Below are positions 33,243 through 44,005 of a stretch of DNA of 64,000 nucleotides, one piece after another. The notes below the pieces were generated by a model. It was not told the origin of the DNA, did no database searches, and saw only the letters and a list, made by a program, of their open reading frames with translations. Source of the stretch: Gaeumannomyces sp. JS-464 (Eukaryota > Ascomycota > Sordariomycetes > Magnaporthales > Magnaporthaceae); contig NGZR01000003.1 in NCBI GenBank assembly GCA_002197995.1, forward strand, positions 1,240,001 through 1,304,000, written 5' to 3'. Every line of letters starts with the position of its first letter. Positions within the stretch are counted from its first letter, which is position 1. The position numbers and the translations under genes were made by a program.

Positions 33243-35417
33243 ATGGCTGAGCAAACCCCGGCGCAAGCTCAGGTACCTCGAGCCCCGGACGGCGGCGCTC
33301 CTGCCCCTGCCACGGCCGGGCCCGAGACGGCATCCAAGTCCGGCCCCAGAGTCCAGGCCGACCCCGCTCGCCCTTCTGACGGTTCCACGGGTGGCTGGGA
33401 CCCGGAGCTCGAGCGGGCGTTCGAGGCCTACGTCCCCGGGACTGAGGAGGAGAAGCGTCTGGTCCGCAAGATCGACCTGCTTCTCCTGCCGACCCTCTGG
33501 TGGATGTACGTCCTCGCCCAAATCGACCGGAGCAACATCGTAAGCAAGCCGTTCAGGGAATCCCCCGTCCCCTGGCCCGAGCCCAGGAGCTTCTGGCTAA
33601 CGCGAACCTGAGCTTGCGCACAGGCAAATGCGAATGCCGCCGGGCTCAGTGAAGACCTTGGTCTGAGCGACGATGGTGAGCGGGACATGCTGGCCTTGTC
33701 TCTCTCCACAGCTCCCCTGAGCTGGTCGCGCTGACATGAACTTGAGCCTGGTAGACTACGCGCTTGTCGTCAGTATCTTCTTTATCGGATACGCCATCAT
33801 GGAGGTGCCCTCAAACCTCCTGCTGAACAGATGGCGGCCGTCGTTGTATCTAACCACCATCATGGGGGTGTGGGGTGCTTGCGTTGCCGCCATGTCCACG
33901 GCCAAGTCTCGGGAGCATTTCCTGGTAGGCCGCTTCTTTCTCGGCTCCATCGAGGCCGGCATGTTTCCCGGGGCACTCTTCATCCTTACCTGCTGGTATA
34001 AGAAGAAGGAGGTGGGGAAGCGCTTCTGCATCTTTGCCACGTCTGGCACGCTCTCTCAGGCTCTAGGTGGCATCATGGCTGGTGGCATCATCGCCGGCCT
34101 TGACGGTAAGAATGGCTGGCCAGGATGGTGAGTTACTGTTTAAGCCCCAAGGAGAGGCTGCGGCAAATTGCCGTTTCATGGCCGAGACTGACCTAGGGCT
34201 TCGTCACAGGAGATGGCTGTTCCTCGTCGAGGGCGTCGCTACTGGCTTTTTTGCCTTTGTCTTTGTCTTTGTCTTGCTTGACTACCCGCTGGGAACGCGC
34301 AGGTTCACTCCCGAGGAGCGTAGGCTTGCCCATGTCCGCGTGCTCATTGACCGCCGATCGAGTGGTGTCAAGGCTGGCGAGGGCGAGACTCACGGCTCTC
34401 GAGTCGGTACTAGCCGTGGCTGCTGATCCAAGGACGTACGCCTTCCTGGTGATTTACGTCCTCAACACGACGGCCATGACCATTTCGTATTTCATCCCGG
34501 TGACGCTGCGTACAATGGGGCAAGTCCTACACGCCTTCCCCTTCACGCGGCTTCGGGACCACAGCTAACGGTTCGGACGCACCCTGCCTAGGTATACCCA
34601 GGTGACAGCGCAGTGGATGACGGTCCCCATCTGGGTCTCGGGCTCGATCGCGATGGTGACCATCTCCTACTTTTCGGACCGCACCGGCGACAGGCGCTGG
34701 TACGTGTCGGGCTGCATGGGCGTGGCCGTCGTCGCCTGCTGCGGCGTGTGCCTCGGCACCGACGCCGGCGCGACCCGCTACGCCATGCTGTGCCTCCTGG
34801 TCGGCGGCCTCTGGACCGCGACCCCGCAGATTCTCAACTGGGCCTCGGAGCTGCTTGCGCTGCCGGACCAGAAGCGCTCCGTCGCGCTCGCCTTCATCAA
34901 CTCGTTCGCCACCCTGTCCGTCATCTGGGGCAGCCGCCTCTGGCCGTCGCACCAGAGCCCCAGGTACCAGACCGGCTTCACGGCCGTGGCGGCCATGGCG
35001 GGCGTGGGGGCGCTGACGGCCGCGCTGATGCCGCTCGCCTTCTCGCTGCTGCCCGAGGGCCCCTGGACGGCCGCGGAGAGGAGGGTGCTGGGCTTGGGTG
35101 CTGCGGCATTGGACGGGGTGTCGCCGGCTGTGTCTGCGAGTGCCTCTCGGGGAAGGACGACACGGAGACTTGAGAGCAGGGCGTCTGGCGGGATGGTGAG
35201 GAGCTGCGTCGTGGAAGTTTATGGGTTGGGCAATTTGAGGACGTCGATAGGCGGGTCGTCCGTTCACGAAGCAATTGGGCGCTTACGGGATCCCCTTCCA
35301 GGCCGTGAACCACGGTGCGACTCGCGCGACTTTTGCAGACGACCGCCGCAAGAAAACCCCTCCTTGGCAACCACACCCAGACGACTGCTTGCCAATTTAG
35401 GGCGTGTTTGTCGGTAG
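33243..35417 (+). CDS. MFS transporter (ACS family), frameshifted and ending in a transposon
   Basis: Exons 33243-33539, 33624-33675, 33755-34127, 34210-34519 and from 34592. Family landmarks: RKIDLLLLPTLWWMYVLAQIDRSNI at TM1, ANANAAGLSEDLGLSD on the tiny exon 2, SLVVSIFF-like and GYAIMEVPSNLLLNRWRPS (TM2), FFLGSIEAGMFPGALFILTCWY (TM4-5), RWLFLVEGVATGFF (TM6), then six further segments with RTGDRRWYVSG between them. Intron 4 (34520-34591) is a GC-AG intron with the strong donor GCAAGT and a CTAAC branch site. Exon 4 contains one surplus base near 34378-34390: the frame before it and the frame carrying AVAADPRTYAFLVIYVLN differ by one. After the last segment the frame has no stop until 35415-35417, which lies inside the Harbinger terminal repeat; a different frame would stop at 35171-35173. 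Likely a decaying carboxylate or vitamin transporter. Confidence 0.7.
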
Positions 35418-35744
35418 CGGTGTTTTTTGTTTTTTCCATACTATTTTAAAAACCGCTTGTTTATCGGATCGCGGATCCGTGCCAGGGCTCCCTGGCCCTT
35501 GTAAAAAGCCTAATAAATATAGCTCTAAACCCCCAGAAGTATCGTTTTAACCAGGCCAACGAGTCGCGCAAATGCAGCCCCTGAATAGGGTCAAAGCCGG
35601 CCGCCGGATATAAAGAGGGAGGGGGACCCGGATCAAGTACAGGAAGTTGGGGTGCACTAAGTGAACTCGTTCATTTTAGCCGCAATTCTAGCCCGCTAGG
35701 TACACCAAATATACCGTTTAACTCGTCTTTTTTTGCTTTATACG

Positions 35745-36846
35745 ATGCCTACCTCCATAATCACCTCCCGGGCCCAAATCCGGCGCCGAAAGCGTCAGAT
35801 TTTCCTTTTTTATATGCAAGCCATTTGGGCCACCTGCCTAACCGGCTCTTTCAGGGGCATAGGCGGAGGCCCACCGGCCGTACATACAGCGATCTTTTCC
35901 GGTAACACCCTTTTCCGATATTGGCAAAGACCCGTTGCCGCCGGGGCCTTCCGGGAGCTTTTTCGAGTCGACCAAAGTACTTTTCGGGGCTTTTGTAACT
36001 GGCTAAACACGAATACGAGGCTTGCAAACGGCAAAACCATTTCGTTAGCCGAAAAGGTGGCCTCGTTTTTTTTTGATTTGCGGGCAGGGCGTTTCCCTTA
36101 GGGTCGCCGGGCATCTTTTTGGCCACAGTACGGAATTAACGCACCGCTATTTTCACGAGGTCCTCCAGGCCATGTTAAGCTTCCACGTCGCGTTTATAAC
36201 GTTGCCGGAGGTTTTTAACGTCCCTTGGCTTGATTGCCGGCGTTAGGAGGTCCGGGAAGCCTTTGCAGGCTGCTTGGGAGCCGTCGACAGGATCCTAATT
36301 AACGCCAAAGTCAGCGCAAATGCGGGAGTTGCATGGAGGAGTTAGAAGGGGCTTACTGCACAAAACGTCCTGGCGGCCGTAAATCACGGCGGGCGGTTCC
36401 TTTTCGTTATGGCCGGCGCTAAGGGCTTAATGCACAACTCCAAATTGCTCCGGGAGGCTTAACAAGCCGGATTTCGGATCCCTCGGGGTTATTTTTACCT
36501 CGGGGATGCCAGCTTTTTTATAGGCACCGGGGTAATTACCCCTTATAACGCGACGAAATACCACCTTTAAAAACAGGGCTTTACCCGGCTGGAAACCCCG
36601 GAGGAGCTTTTTAACCTGTATTATGCAAAAATGCGTGTTATTGTTAAAAGGTCCTTCGGCGATTTCAAAAGCCGCTGAAAAATCATTAAAGGCACACCCC
36701 CCGGTTTTCGTTTGCGCTTACAAATCGATATCGTGTTAACCGTTACAAGCTTGCATAACTTCATTTTAAAAAGCGAATCGAAGGCATTTTTAACGTACAA
36801 TCCCAATCCCGAACGAGCTAAAATTAAGGGAAAAAATGCATTTTAA
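35745..36846 (+). pseudogene. HARBI1-like DDE transposase, inactivated
   Basis: The ATG at 35745 opens a frame of 119 residues with a basic start; later parts continue in other frames after a shift near 36100. Recognisable pieces of the DDE_4 nuclease are VLQAMLSFHVAF-like sequence (36155-36200), AGCLGAVD (first catalytic Asp, about 36270-36290), LNAPLQ/MHNSKLL-like sequence, YFYLGDAGFF (second Asp, about 36490-36515) and the third block near 36630-36660. In that block the expected Glu reads Lys (VKRSFGDFKSR) and the following Trp codon is TGA, both simple G-to-A or C-to-T changes of the RIP type. The protein ends at a TAA at 36844-36846. Normal family length is about 350-400 residues, which fits. 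Confidence 0.85.
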
Positions 36847-37649
36847 AAGTCCTAGGTTAAAAAGAAAGCTGTAAAGCGTGGGAAATAAATAAGCATAACG
36901 CAAACGTTTTAAATTTAATATCGCATTTTAATAGCAATAAAATTATAAAACAATTATTAACGTTATAAAGCCCGGGAAAAAACGCCGTAATTTGCATTCG
37001 AATTGCTTTATTAAAAGGAATTAAAAAAAGGTCGCGGCTTATTAATTAAAGCATTGGTTTAAAAGAAATGTTAACCTAAAGTAAATGGCATAGCAGGGGT
37101 TTTTATGCAAATTTAGCGTAGCGAAAAATGCTTAGTTTTATGCGGGAGTAAACGTATTCGATTGCTTTCGTTAAAGCGAATCGATCGGTGCTTTTTTTAA
37201 AATAAACGGCTAAAAATTAAAAAAAAGGCCGGCGATTAAATTAAAAGGTTGTTTTGGATTTGCACAAACGTTATTTATTTAAGTAATAAATGCGGTGGTA
37301 ATGGGTTAACCGAAATATTAATTGGATTTAAACGGGGATTATAACAAAAAGTGGCACTTGTTAAGCTTTGCCGGCCAATTTCCGTCGTTTTTTTTTGCGA
37401 TAATTCCGGTGTTTATTCAAATCGGGATTTGGTGCATTTTAATCGCTTTTTTAAAGCTAATTAAATGCCGTAACCCGCGGCGCGATTAACGCTATTTTTA
37501 TTTATTTAAAAGCAAGTAATGGTATATATAATAACTTGCCTAATACTAATCCCCGTATTAAACCTTTTTAATATTTAAAAGCAAAGCTAATAATAACACT
37601 TTTTAATAACTTTATTAAATTAAGCCGCTCGACGACGAAAATACCTTTA

Positions 37650-38830
37650 TTTAAACCGCTTTAATTACATTTATACCTCCGTTGCATCGTTTTATACTAA
37701 ATTAACTATCAAATTTCTGTTTTCCGGGTCGGTTAGCCATTAGTAAGCTATCGATTCGTCGGCTTTAAAAGTCCGGATTAATTGCCGTTTAATTCGGCCT
37801 AATAGGCCGTCCCACGGCGCTTTTTAAAGGTTTTTAACGGCTTGGATTTAAAGCTCGTGCTTTAACCAATGCTTAAAAAGCGTTCGGCCGGCCAGGGAAA
37901 ACCTCGCGTTTAAAAAGGTTAACTCCCAGTTAAACCCTAATCCGGCCCTCGCTAAAGTTTATGCAGCTTTAAAAAGGCGGTTCCCGACGTGCAATTGGGC
38001 TTCCGCTACCGTAAAGCGCTTAGCCCTGCTAAAGGAACGTTTGCCGCGGCCTTCTCCGTCGTCGCTTTCCGCGGCCGTTAGGCGTTGGGCGGCCGTAGCG
38101 ATTTGTTCCCTTATCGCCCAATTGCTTGCAAAAGCGGCCTGTTAAAAATCCGGCCGGTAAAAAGCCCTTTTGCACAGCTAACGCGCGCTAAAACGCATTG
38201 CAAAAAACGCTTGTTAAGCCTGCTCGCTGGCGAAATACAATCCCGTTACCGGATTAACGGCAACCCTTAACCTTTTTCCAAAGTTTACCCAGTTCCTATA
38301 TTGCTTTTTAAAACTGTTATATTTGTTTTTAACCCTTTTTAACCATTGGATAAAGGGCTAACGATTCGAAAAGGCCTTTACGGCCGTTTTAAAAACCCTG
38401 TTAAGCCAGGAAGCGATCGCCGGATTTATTTCCCTTTGCCGGCCGGACTTCGCAAAAAACTTAAGGAAGGTTAAAAGCTAATCCCTCGTCCAGTCGCATC
38501 GTTTGCCGGCCTTTTAAAAGGCTTAGGAGGGCTCCACGGAGGTCCCCCGGGCCGTTTGCGAGGATTAGGCAAAAAAAGGGGACCGTAAAAAAGGTGCGGA
38601 AAGGGCGGAGGGGCGTTTCCGGCCTGTCAAAAGGGTCGTAAAAGTCGTGAAATCGTCGGGATCCCGGCTTTGTAACGAGGCTACCGGGGTTCCCAACGAA
38701 ACTTGCGAGGTTCGTAAACCTCCCTCGTTCTCGTTAAAGGCCGGGGGGACGAGGGGGGCAAAGATAAGCCGCGATTCTCGCGTCCCTAGCGCCGGCGCTA
38801 GAAACGGTAGGATAGTTAGCGAGGCATAAG
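37650..38830 (-). pseudogene. Myb/SANT-like DNA-binding protein of the Harbinger element
   Basis: On the minus strand one frame can be followed with scattered stops through WLNRVFKTAVKA (about 38400), KNKYNSFKKQYRNWVNF (about 38300), NPVTGLYFASEQ (about 38230) and a charged tail (AAESDDGEGRGKR, about 38060). This is the fungal Myb_DNA-bind_3 pattern: a helix-turn-helix followed by a LKKQYKxW..GFGWDPxTG-type segment. In PIF/Harbinger elements this protein is required to bring the nuclease to the DNA. Boundaries are approximate because of stops. Confidence 0.75.
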
Positions 38831-39304
38831 GCTAACAGTAGGGTTGGGGAGGTAATAAAGGTAATTGTAAGTAGTAGAGATAAGCCGAATTGGCCTTTGT
38901 TATGCCTGTATCTAACCTGCCAGAGGCTTCCCTTTATATATTACGAGAATCTTTGGCCTTTAAGCTTTCAATTAAGCTTACAGCCAGCCCCAGGGGCCTT
39001 TTGGATCCACCGGAAAGTGAGGCTATTTAGGCCTGTTTTCACCCTCGATCAAGACTTTGCACGGGTTGTTGTTATTTTTGGGAATAGCTTTTATTTTGAG
39101 CGTCTATGCCTTTTGTTTTTTATAGAACGACGTTCCCCTGAGCGCTTGGATGGGAACCCACCGAAAAGCAGGCCCAAATATATATGAACGGGCACAGGGC
39201 CCCCCGGGACGTTGTCTCCGCATCGAGAAATAAGCTTATTTAGAGTCAAAAAACAGGCCGGGGTCAAAAAACAAAAAACACCACTACCGACAAACACGCC
39301 CTTA

Positions 39305-40105
39305 GCGTTTTTCTTCTTCTTCTTTTTGTTATACAACACCGGTTTGCGACACGGCAAGCCTAATCTCCTGCTGGGACAGCCCGAAACCGACGGGGCAGGC
39401 CAGGGAGCCCCGGGGAACCGCGACCCAGCAGCCGCCTCTTGGCTCAAGGGCAGCGACACTCAGTGATCAGCAGGCAACGCATCTCGCATCGAGCGCGAGA
39501 TCACGCGAGTCGGCCCACGGAGATCGGATCCCTGTTAGCCAGCGAGGTGGATTGCAAGTCCCAGGCATGACTGACTTGCGCAGAATAAGTGGACTTCCCC
39601 TTTTAAAGATGAATCGATCCCTTGTTCATCATCTTTGGAAGATCTCATACTACTACCAACAGCAGGAGAGACAGAGAAATTGCTATCCAAACTGTCCAAT
39701 AATCCCGTGGCCCCTCCTCTTTGTGTATTTTGTGAGACACCTCTCTAATCAGGCCTCGCGGTCCGGCTGTCTTGTTAAATTCGGTATAGTGATATGGGGA
39801 TGACAATTTTGCAAAGTTGGGAATCGGGCTCCAGTCTTCTCATGTTGGAAAGCCAAAGGCGCGGCCGCTATCTATCTACTATGACGTAGGCTTTATACAA
39901 CTGCTGTAAATACAGTTTGTATGACAGGATGGATAAAAAGTCATGGGAATGGAAATTCGTGGTGCGCACAGTAGAAGACAATAAACTCTGTGCAAACAAG
40001 TTGTTTGCAACCCGGTTCTAAGATCCCGGTCAAAGCTAATGGGTCATCCCACGTGAAGCCCGGGATCTCGAAGAGGCAGAGGCTGCTCGAGGCAGAAAGC
40101 GGCGA
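39305..40105. other. Single-copy-looking sequence between the Harbinger and MULE elements
   Basis: About 0.8 kb with CpA/TpG present at normal levels, so it was not a target of RIP. It contains TATCTATCTA-type simple sequence near 39870. No supported gene apart from the downstream flank of the exon at 40106. Confidence 0.5.
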
Positions 40106-40305
40106 CTAGTTGTGTTCCGTTATATATTCCGTGCCCGCATCGTCTTTAAGATGAACAAGCATAGAGGCCAACGCTTTCGCAGTTTCTTCTGTGGTGCTTA
40201 ATCCGGTTGCTAGAAGAAAACCAAGCCTGGCGGCAAAACCGTGGCAGTCCCACCAGAAAGGGCGGTACACCCATTCTCGGACCAAGTGATTGAAAGCTTT
40301 CGTCG
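40106..40305 (-). pseudogene. Last exon of a host-like gene cut by the MULE
   Basis: On the minus strand, after a TTACAG acceptor at about 40306, one frame reads ATKAFNHLVREWVYRPFWW, DCHGFAARLGFLLATGL and ALASMLVHLKDDAGTEYI before a TAG at 40106-40108. The composition is that of a real protein and there is no RIP damage. Together with 43221-43552 it probably belonged to one gene on the minus strand. The FWWDCHGFAARL segment recalls the Cys-containing helix of papain-like folds, but I do not recognise the family. Confidence 0.45.
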
Positions 40306-40435
40306 CTGTAACAAGGGGACAATGTCGGCTTGGAAGAGATTATATTACTTCATGAAAGCTAATAAATCTTTCAGGGCCTCAAAAGATGCTTAAGGAGCCA
40401 GAATCTACTAAGGGGATCCAGGAGAGATGAAGGGA

Positions 40436-40444
40436 ATAAATAAG
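40436..40444. repeat. Left target-site duplication of the MULE
   Basis: ATAAATAAG directly outside the left terminal repeat; the right copy at 43212-43220 reads ATAAATAAA. Nine bases is the usual size for MULE insertions; the one difference (G to A) fits RIP. Confidence 0.7.
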
Positions 40445-43211
40445 AGGCTCTTCCGGGCCACACTCCCTTTTTGCTCGTTCACCCACCCCCGCACCGATAT
40501 CGGGCCGCATGGACCTTTTGGTGGCGCACGCACCCAAACGAACATGGGCTTCAATGCAAGGAGGGGGCAAATACGTCACAATAAAAAGGAAGTAAATAAA
40601 GTAAATAGAAGCTATCGCCACATGCAATATATAAGCAAAAGTAAAAAAACGCGGTGTTGAACCGTTGCGATATAGGGAAACAAATCTAAGGGCACGACGT
40701 TGAGGCCGTATATCTAGGGGTGCAGCGAGGCCTAGGGACTCGCAAAGGGATCAACAAACTCCTCCAAAAACGAGGCTAGAGACGAGGCTACCTCTCGAGC
40801 CGGCGTTAAGGCCGGCGTTAAAGGTAGGGAGGTGCCGAGGGTAACTATAAGACCCTCGCCGGCGTCAGATTCGTCCCGTGCTTGCAGGGAAGCGCCCAAC
40901 TCGTTTTGGGAGTAATCCCGCTTGGCACCGGCCGGGATACCCGTGCGGGCCCGCCCTCGAGGCCGTACCGCCGGCGCCTCGTTACCAAAGGGGCCGGCGC
41001 CTAAAGGCCGGCCTTTCCTGATTCCCCGGCTTTGTAACTCGTGATAGGGGATCCGTTACAAAGCGATTATTAGGGTGCAGCCAAAAATCATTTACAGCGC
41101 TAATCTGTAGGCCAGGGACGTTCGGATCACGGCGTTAAGCCTCGTGGAGGGCAATAAGCTTATGGGGATAGGGCAGGCCGTATTGTGCACGCGTAAAGCC
41201 AGCGTAAGGGCCGATATTTAGGCCGTGCGGGTGCAAGCGGGAGGGAATCGTTAAAAGGGCGAGGCGGTTAATTTGCTCGAGGAGGGTAAAGCACCACAAC
41301 AAGGCTCGCAAAAAGAGATCCCCTGCACGAACGGCCGGCAAAATCCCACCTAACGCGATCTAGGGACCTCTATTGGCGCTTTGTAAAAGCCGTAATTCTG
41401 TGCCTCGTTTGCGTGCGAGTGGCCTGCTTAAGTTGGGCCAACGTTAAGCGAAAGGATAGCTCGTAGGTTTTGAGGGATCCGTTATTACTTTCGACCCCGG
41501 CGGTGCTGATCGCGCCCCTGTTAAGGTTATACTTCGTATAACAACAGGCCCATTGCCGTCGGGCAGGCCAGACGCGTTGTTGCAGGTAGTTAATCAACTT
41601 CGTCTGCTTAAAAAACTTTCCGACAAGCTAATCCATGGCCTTTTTATGCGCCCGACGGTCCCGGACATAAACAACGTGCTTCCACAGGGTAAAAAAGCCG
41701 GTCCGGTTGTGCGGAACGTCGCGAGGGACGTATTGGTAGGCATCCAACCCTTGGGCAGATCGGATATGCCGGTGGCTATTGTTAAGGGCTTGCAAATCGT
41801 CAGCCTCGTCAGCCTCGCCGCCCCCTTCGCTTTGGGAGTCTGGATCCGGTAACCTCTCCAGGGCCTTTGCAGCGGCCGATTTGCACCATTTCTTTTTTAT
41901 TTAAAGCACGACGTCGGCGTTTATATGATATACGCACAACTGCATCTTTGCGAAGGGAAACGCCGCCTTAAAAGCGGCCCGTATGCGGCCGTCTTGATCG
42001 GTAAGGGCGACTTTTGGCGGGGGGATCCCTTTTGTTGTAAGGAAGCCGCGGAGGCTACCAAACACCCAAGCAAACGTCTCTTCGGTCTCGTTGTTAATTA
42101 GGGCCCAAAAGACCGGCACCGTTGTGCGCTCGTTGGTAATGATTACCACCGTTAAAAGATGCAAATTGTTGCGGTTCGTTTTGTAGGTAACGTCGATTTG
42201 GAAGCAGTGCGGGTTGGCTTAAAGGAAAGGGAGGGCATTTTCGTAGGCCCAGGCGGCGCCGGCAAAGGTAGTAGTTGTTTCTGGTCTCGACGAAGGAAAT
42301 CGGGCGGGTTAAAGGCTTTAAACACCACCTCCGGATCCTTTAAAGCACGCACAAAAGCCGCGGCAGGCCGGTAGCCGTTAACAGTGCCTTTCCGGTAGGC
42401 CGCCCTGTATCTATATAACGAAGGGAGGTCCCAATCGAGTTTGGGAAAGCGGCGGCGGGCGAGGTCGAGGATCGATCGGGTACGGATAGTAGCGTCTTCA
42501 AACAACGGCTTAAGATAATCCCAGTGCCTTTCGCGGAGTTGGCTTGCCCGCTCTCGAACGGAAGGCGTCATGGCTTCTGCAGGGAGGGGGCCGTGGCCCT
42601 CGTGGGTAAACTCGAGCATCCTAACGCTCCAAAGCCCTCCGTTAGCCGCGAGGCGCTGCAAAAGAAAGCCGTATTTGCAGTTGGTGATTTGGGAGGTTTA
42701 TGTGCGAAGTCGAAGGGCCCGGCAACCGGTAGGCCGCTGCCGGAAAAGGCACCCGGATTGGAGCTTTTTAAGGCCTTGGGAGTCCGACCATGATCGCACG
42801 GTAGAGATCTTAATACCCTGCGAGATACAAAAGGCGTTAAGGGCGTTAGCTAACGCTTCGTAGTTAGGGTAAAGAGTTAAAAGGGCGTCGGTAGGCTCGG
42901 CGTGCCAGGGGAGGCCGTTTTAGTGCGTGGGACCGGCCGCGGCTGGGACCGCCTCGTTGGGAGCCTCGTCGGGAGCCTCGTCGGAAGCCTCGTCGGAATC
43001 GTTACTAGAGATAACGATAACCTCGTTTTCGTTCATGGTGCCGGCGTGCACGTTGTTATTTGTAATTAAATGGATTAAAAATGCTTAAAAGTTACGTTTG
43101 CAGGCTAAATTAGGTGGGCAGCGAAACCGGAACGCACAGGCGTTGCACGGGCCAAAAAAGTGGGTTGGGTGGGTGAACGAGCAAAAAGGGAGTGTGGCCC
43201 GGAAGAGCCTT
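40445..43211 (-). mobile_element. Mutator-like element (MULE)
   Basis: The ends are inverted repeats of at least 45 bases: AGGCTCTTCCGGGCCACACT at 40445 continues into CCCTTTTTGCTCGTTCACCC, and the same sequence lies inverted at 43160-43211. It is flanked by a near-perfect nine-base duplication. Inside lies one transposase frame on the minus strand. RIP damage is mild, with long open stretches still present, so this element is younger or less exposed than those to its right. Confidence 0.88.
40722..43036 (-). pseudogene. MULE transposase, interrupted
   Basis: Starts at the ATG at 43036 with an acidic repetitive N-terminus (DEAS/DEAP repeats, about 42950-43010). A FAR1-like region follows (AFCISQGIKISTVRSWSD, about 42790-42850), then HEGHGPLPAE and a long helical region to about 42170. 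After a frame change the catalytic MULE domain reads TVVIITNERTTVPVFWALI, PPPKVALTDQDGRIRAAF and the closing QLCVYHINADV (41905-42160); the VALTDQD and CVYHIN blocks are diagnostic. Downstream pieces SNNGSLKTYELSFRL (about 41470) belong to the C-terminal third. Stops and frame changes make it inactive. The protein would be around 700 residues, normal for fungal MULEs. Confidence 0.85.
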
Positions 43212-43220
43212 ATAAATAAA

Positions 43221-43552
43221 GGGACTTTGTGGTCCGTGCGGGGCTCAAGCGTCCGGGGCACCTTTTCCGGCCTTGGCCTTATTGGTCGCCTCACTTTAAG
43301 TTGGGCACCAATTCCCTGCGGGGGATCGGACCAATCCCCGTCCACGTAACCGCCTCCGTGTAACAGTCGCTGTGGGAATTCTTGGGTGTTCCAGTACTGC
43401 CCAAATGCTCCCAGAATATAAATTGGGTGATTTTTTACTCGAATGACGGTTCTTGTTTTCCCATGTGGTAGCTGGACCAGCAAACTGCCATGCGTCTCGT
43501 AAGGGACAGATTTTCCGTTAAAGTGGGTAGGAAGTCCTGATAAAGCTTTCAA
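43221..43552 (-). pseudogene. Upstream part of the host-like gene cut by the MULE
   Basis: A minus-strand frame outside the MULE terminal repeat reads ALSGLPTHFNGKSVPYETHG, LLVQLPHGKTRTVIRVKNHP, FGQYWNTQEFPQRLLHGGGY and DGDWSDPPQGIGAQLKVRRP, and reaches the nine-base duplication at HKVPLF. A possible acceptor (TTTTTTTAG) lies just before it at about 43585. There is no RIP damage. Joining across the MULE leaves the frame open for about ten codons beyond the duplication. The family is not recognised; alternating beta-strand-like segments with a His (ETHGSLL) before the Cys-containing exon at 40106 would fit a permuted papain-like fold, which is speculation. Confidence 0.5.
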
Positions 43553-44005
43553 TGTGGGAGGACTTTGGCGATTTATATTGGCGCTAAAAAAATCCGAAGT
43601 ATTTTTTTTTAGTCTTCTATGTAGGAAACGAGTAACGGGTAGTACTGCGTTTTTAATGGATAAGCTTTCGCCGGTCGTTTCCGTACTCGTGTTGTAATTA
43701 TGCTGTTATTGGAAGTGTGTAGGTAATTGGTTAAACCTTAGGGTAGGGTTAGCGGAAACCCATGGGTTTTAAAATGGGTTCGACCTATTTAGGTTTAAAA
43801 CCCATAAATAGGAGTTTTTTAAGTTTTTTTTAGGTTTTGAGTTTTTAAGTTTAGGTTCATTTTAAGTCCGGGTCCAAAAGTTTGGGTAATTTTTAAATTG
43901 GGTTTTTTAGGTTTTAAGTTTTTTTAAGTCCAAAAAAAAGTTAAAAAAAAAAAACAAAAAAAAAGTAAATATATAGCTTTTCCGGCGTTATAAATAATAA
44001 ACATA
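43553..44005. other. Transition into RIP-mutated DNA, G3T-rich stretch
   Basis: After the host-like exon the sequence turns into tracts of GGGTTT/AGGTTT type (43737-43930), including TTAGGGTAGGGTTAG at 43738-43752. The motif units are irregular and no long array exists. From here on the AT content rises sharply. Confidence 0.45.

Larger units (their letters stand above)
35400..39301. mobile_element. PIF/Harbinger DNA transposon, complete ends, RIP-damaged
   Basis: The left end GGGCGTGTTTGTCGGTAG (35400) is repeated inverted at the right end (39270-39301, the two differing at one position over about 30 bases). Both ends are flanked by the three-base target duplication TTA (35397-35399 and 39302-39304), the hallmark of PIF/Harbinger. 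The element carries the two genes expected of the superfamily: a HARBI1-like nuclease (+) and a Myb/SANT-like DNA-binding protein (-). Stops and C-to-T/G-to-A changes show it is dead. It sits at the 3' end of the second MFS gene. Confidence 0.92.

Noticed and set aside
43738..43752. True telomere array
   Set aside because: Only two to three irregular units; the sequence continues with transposons on both sides.
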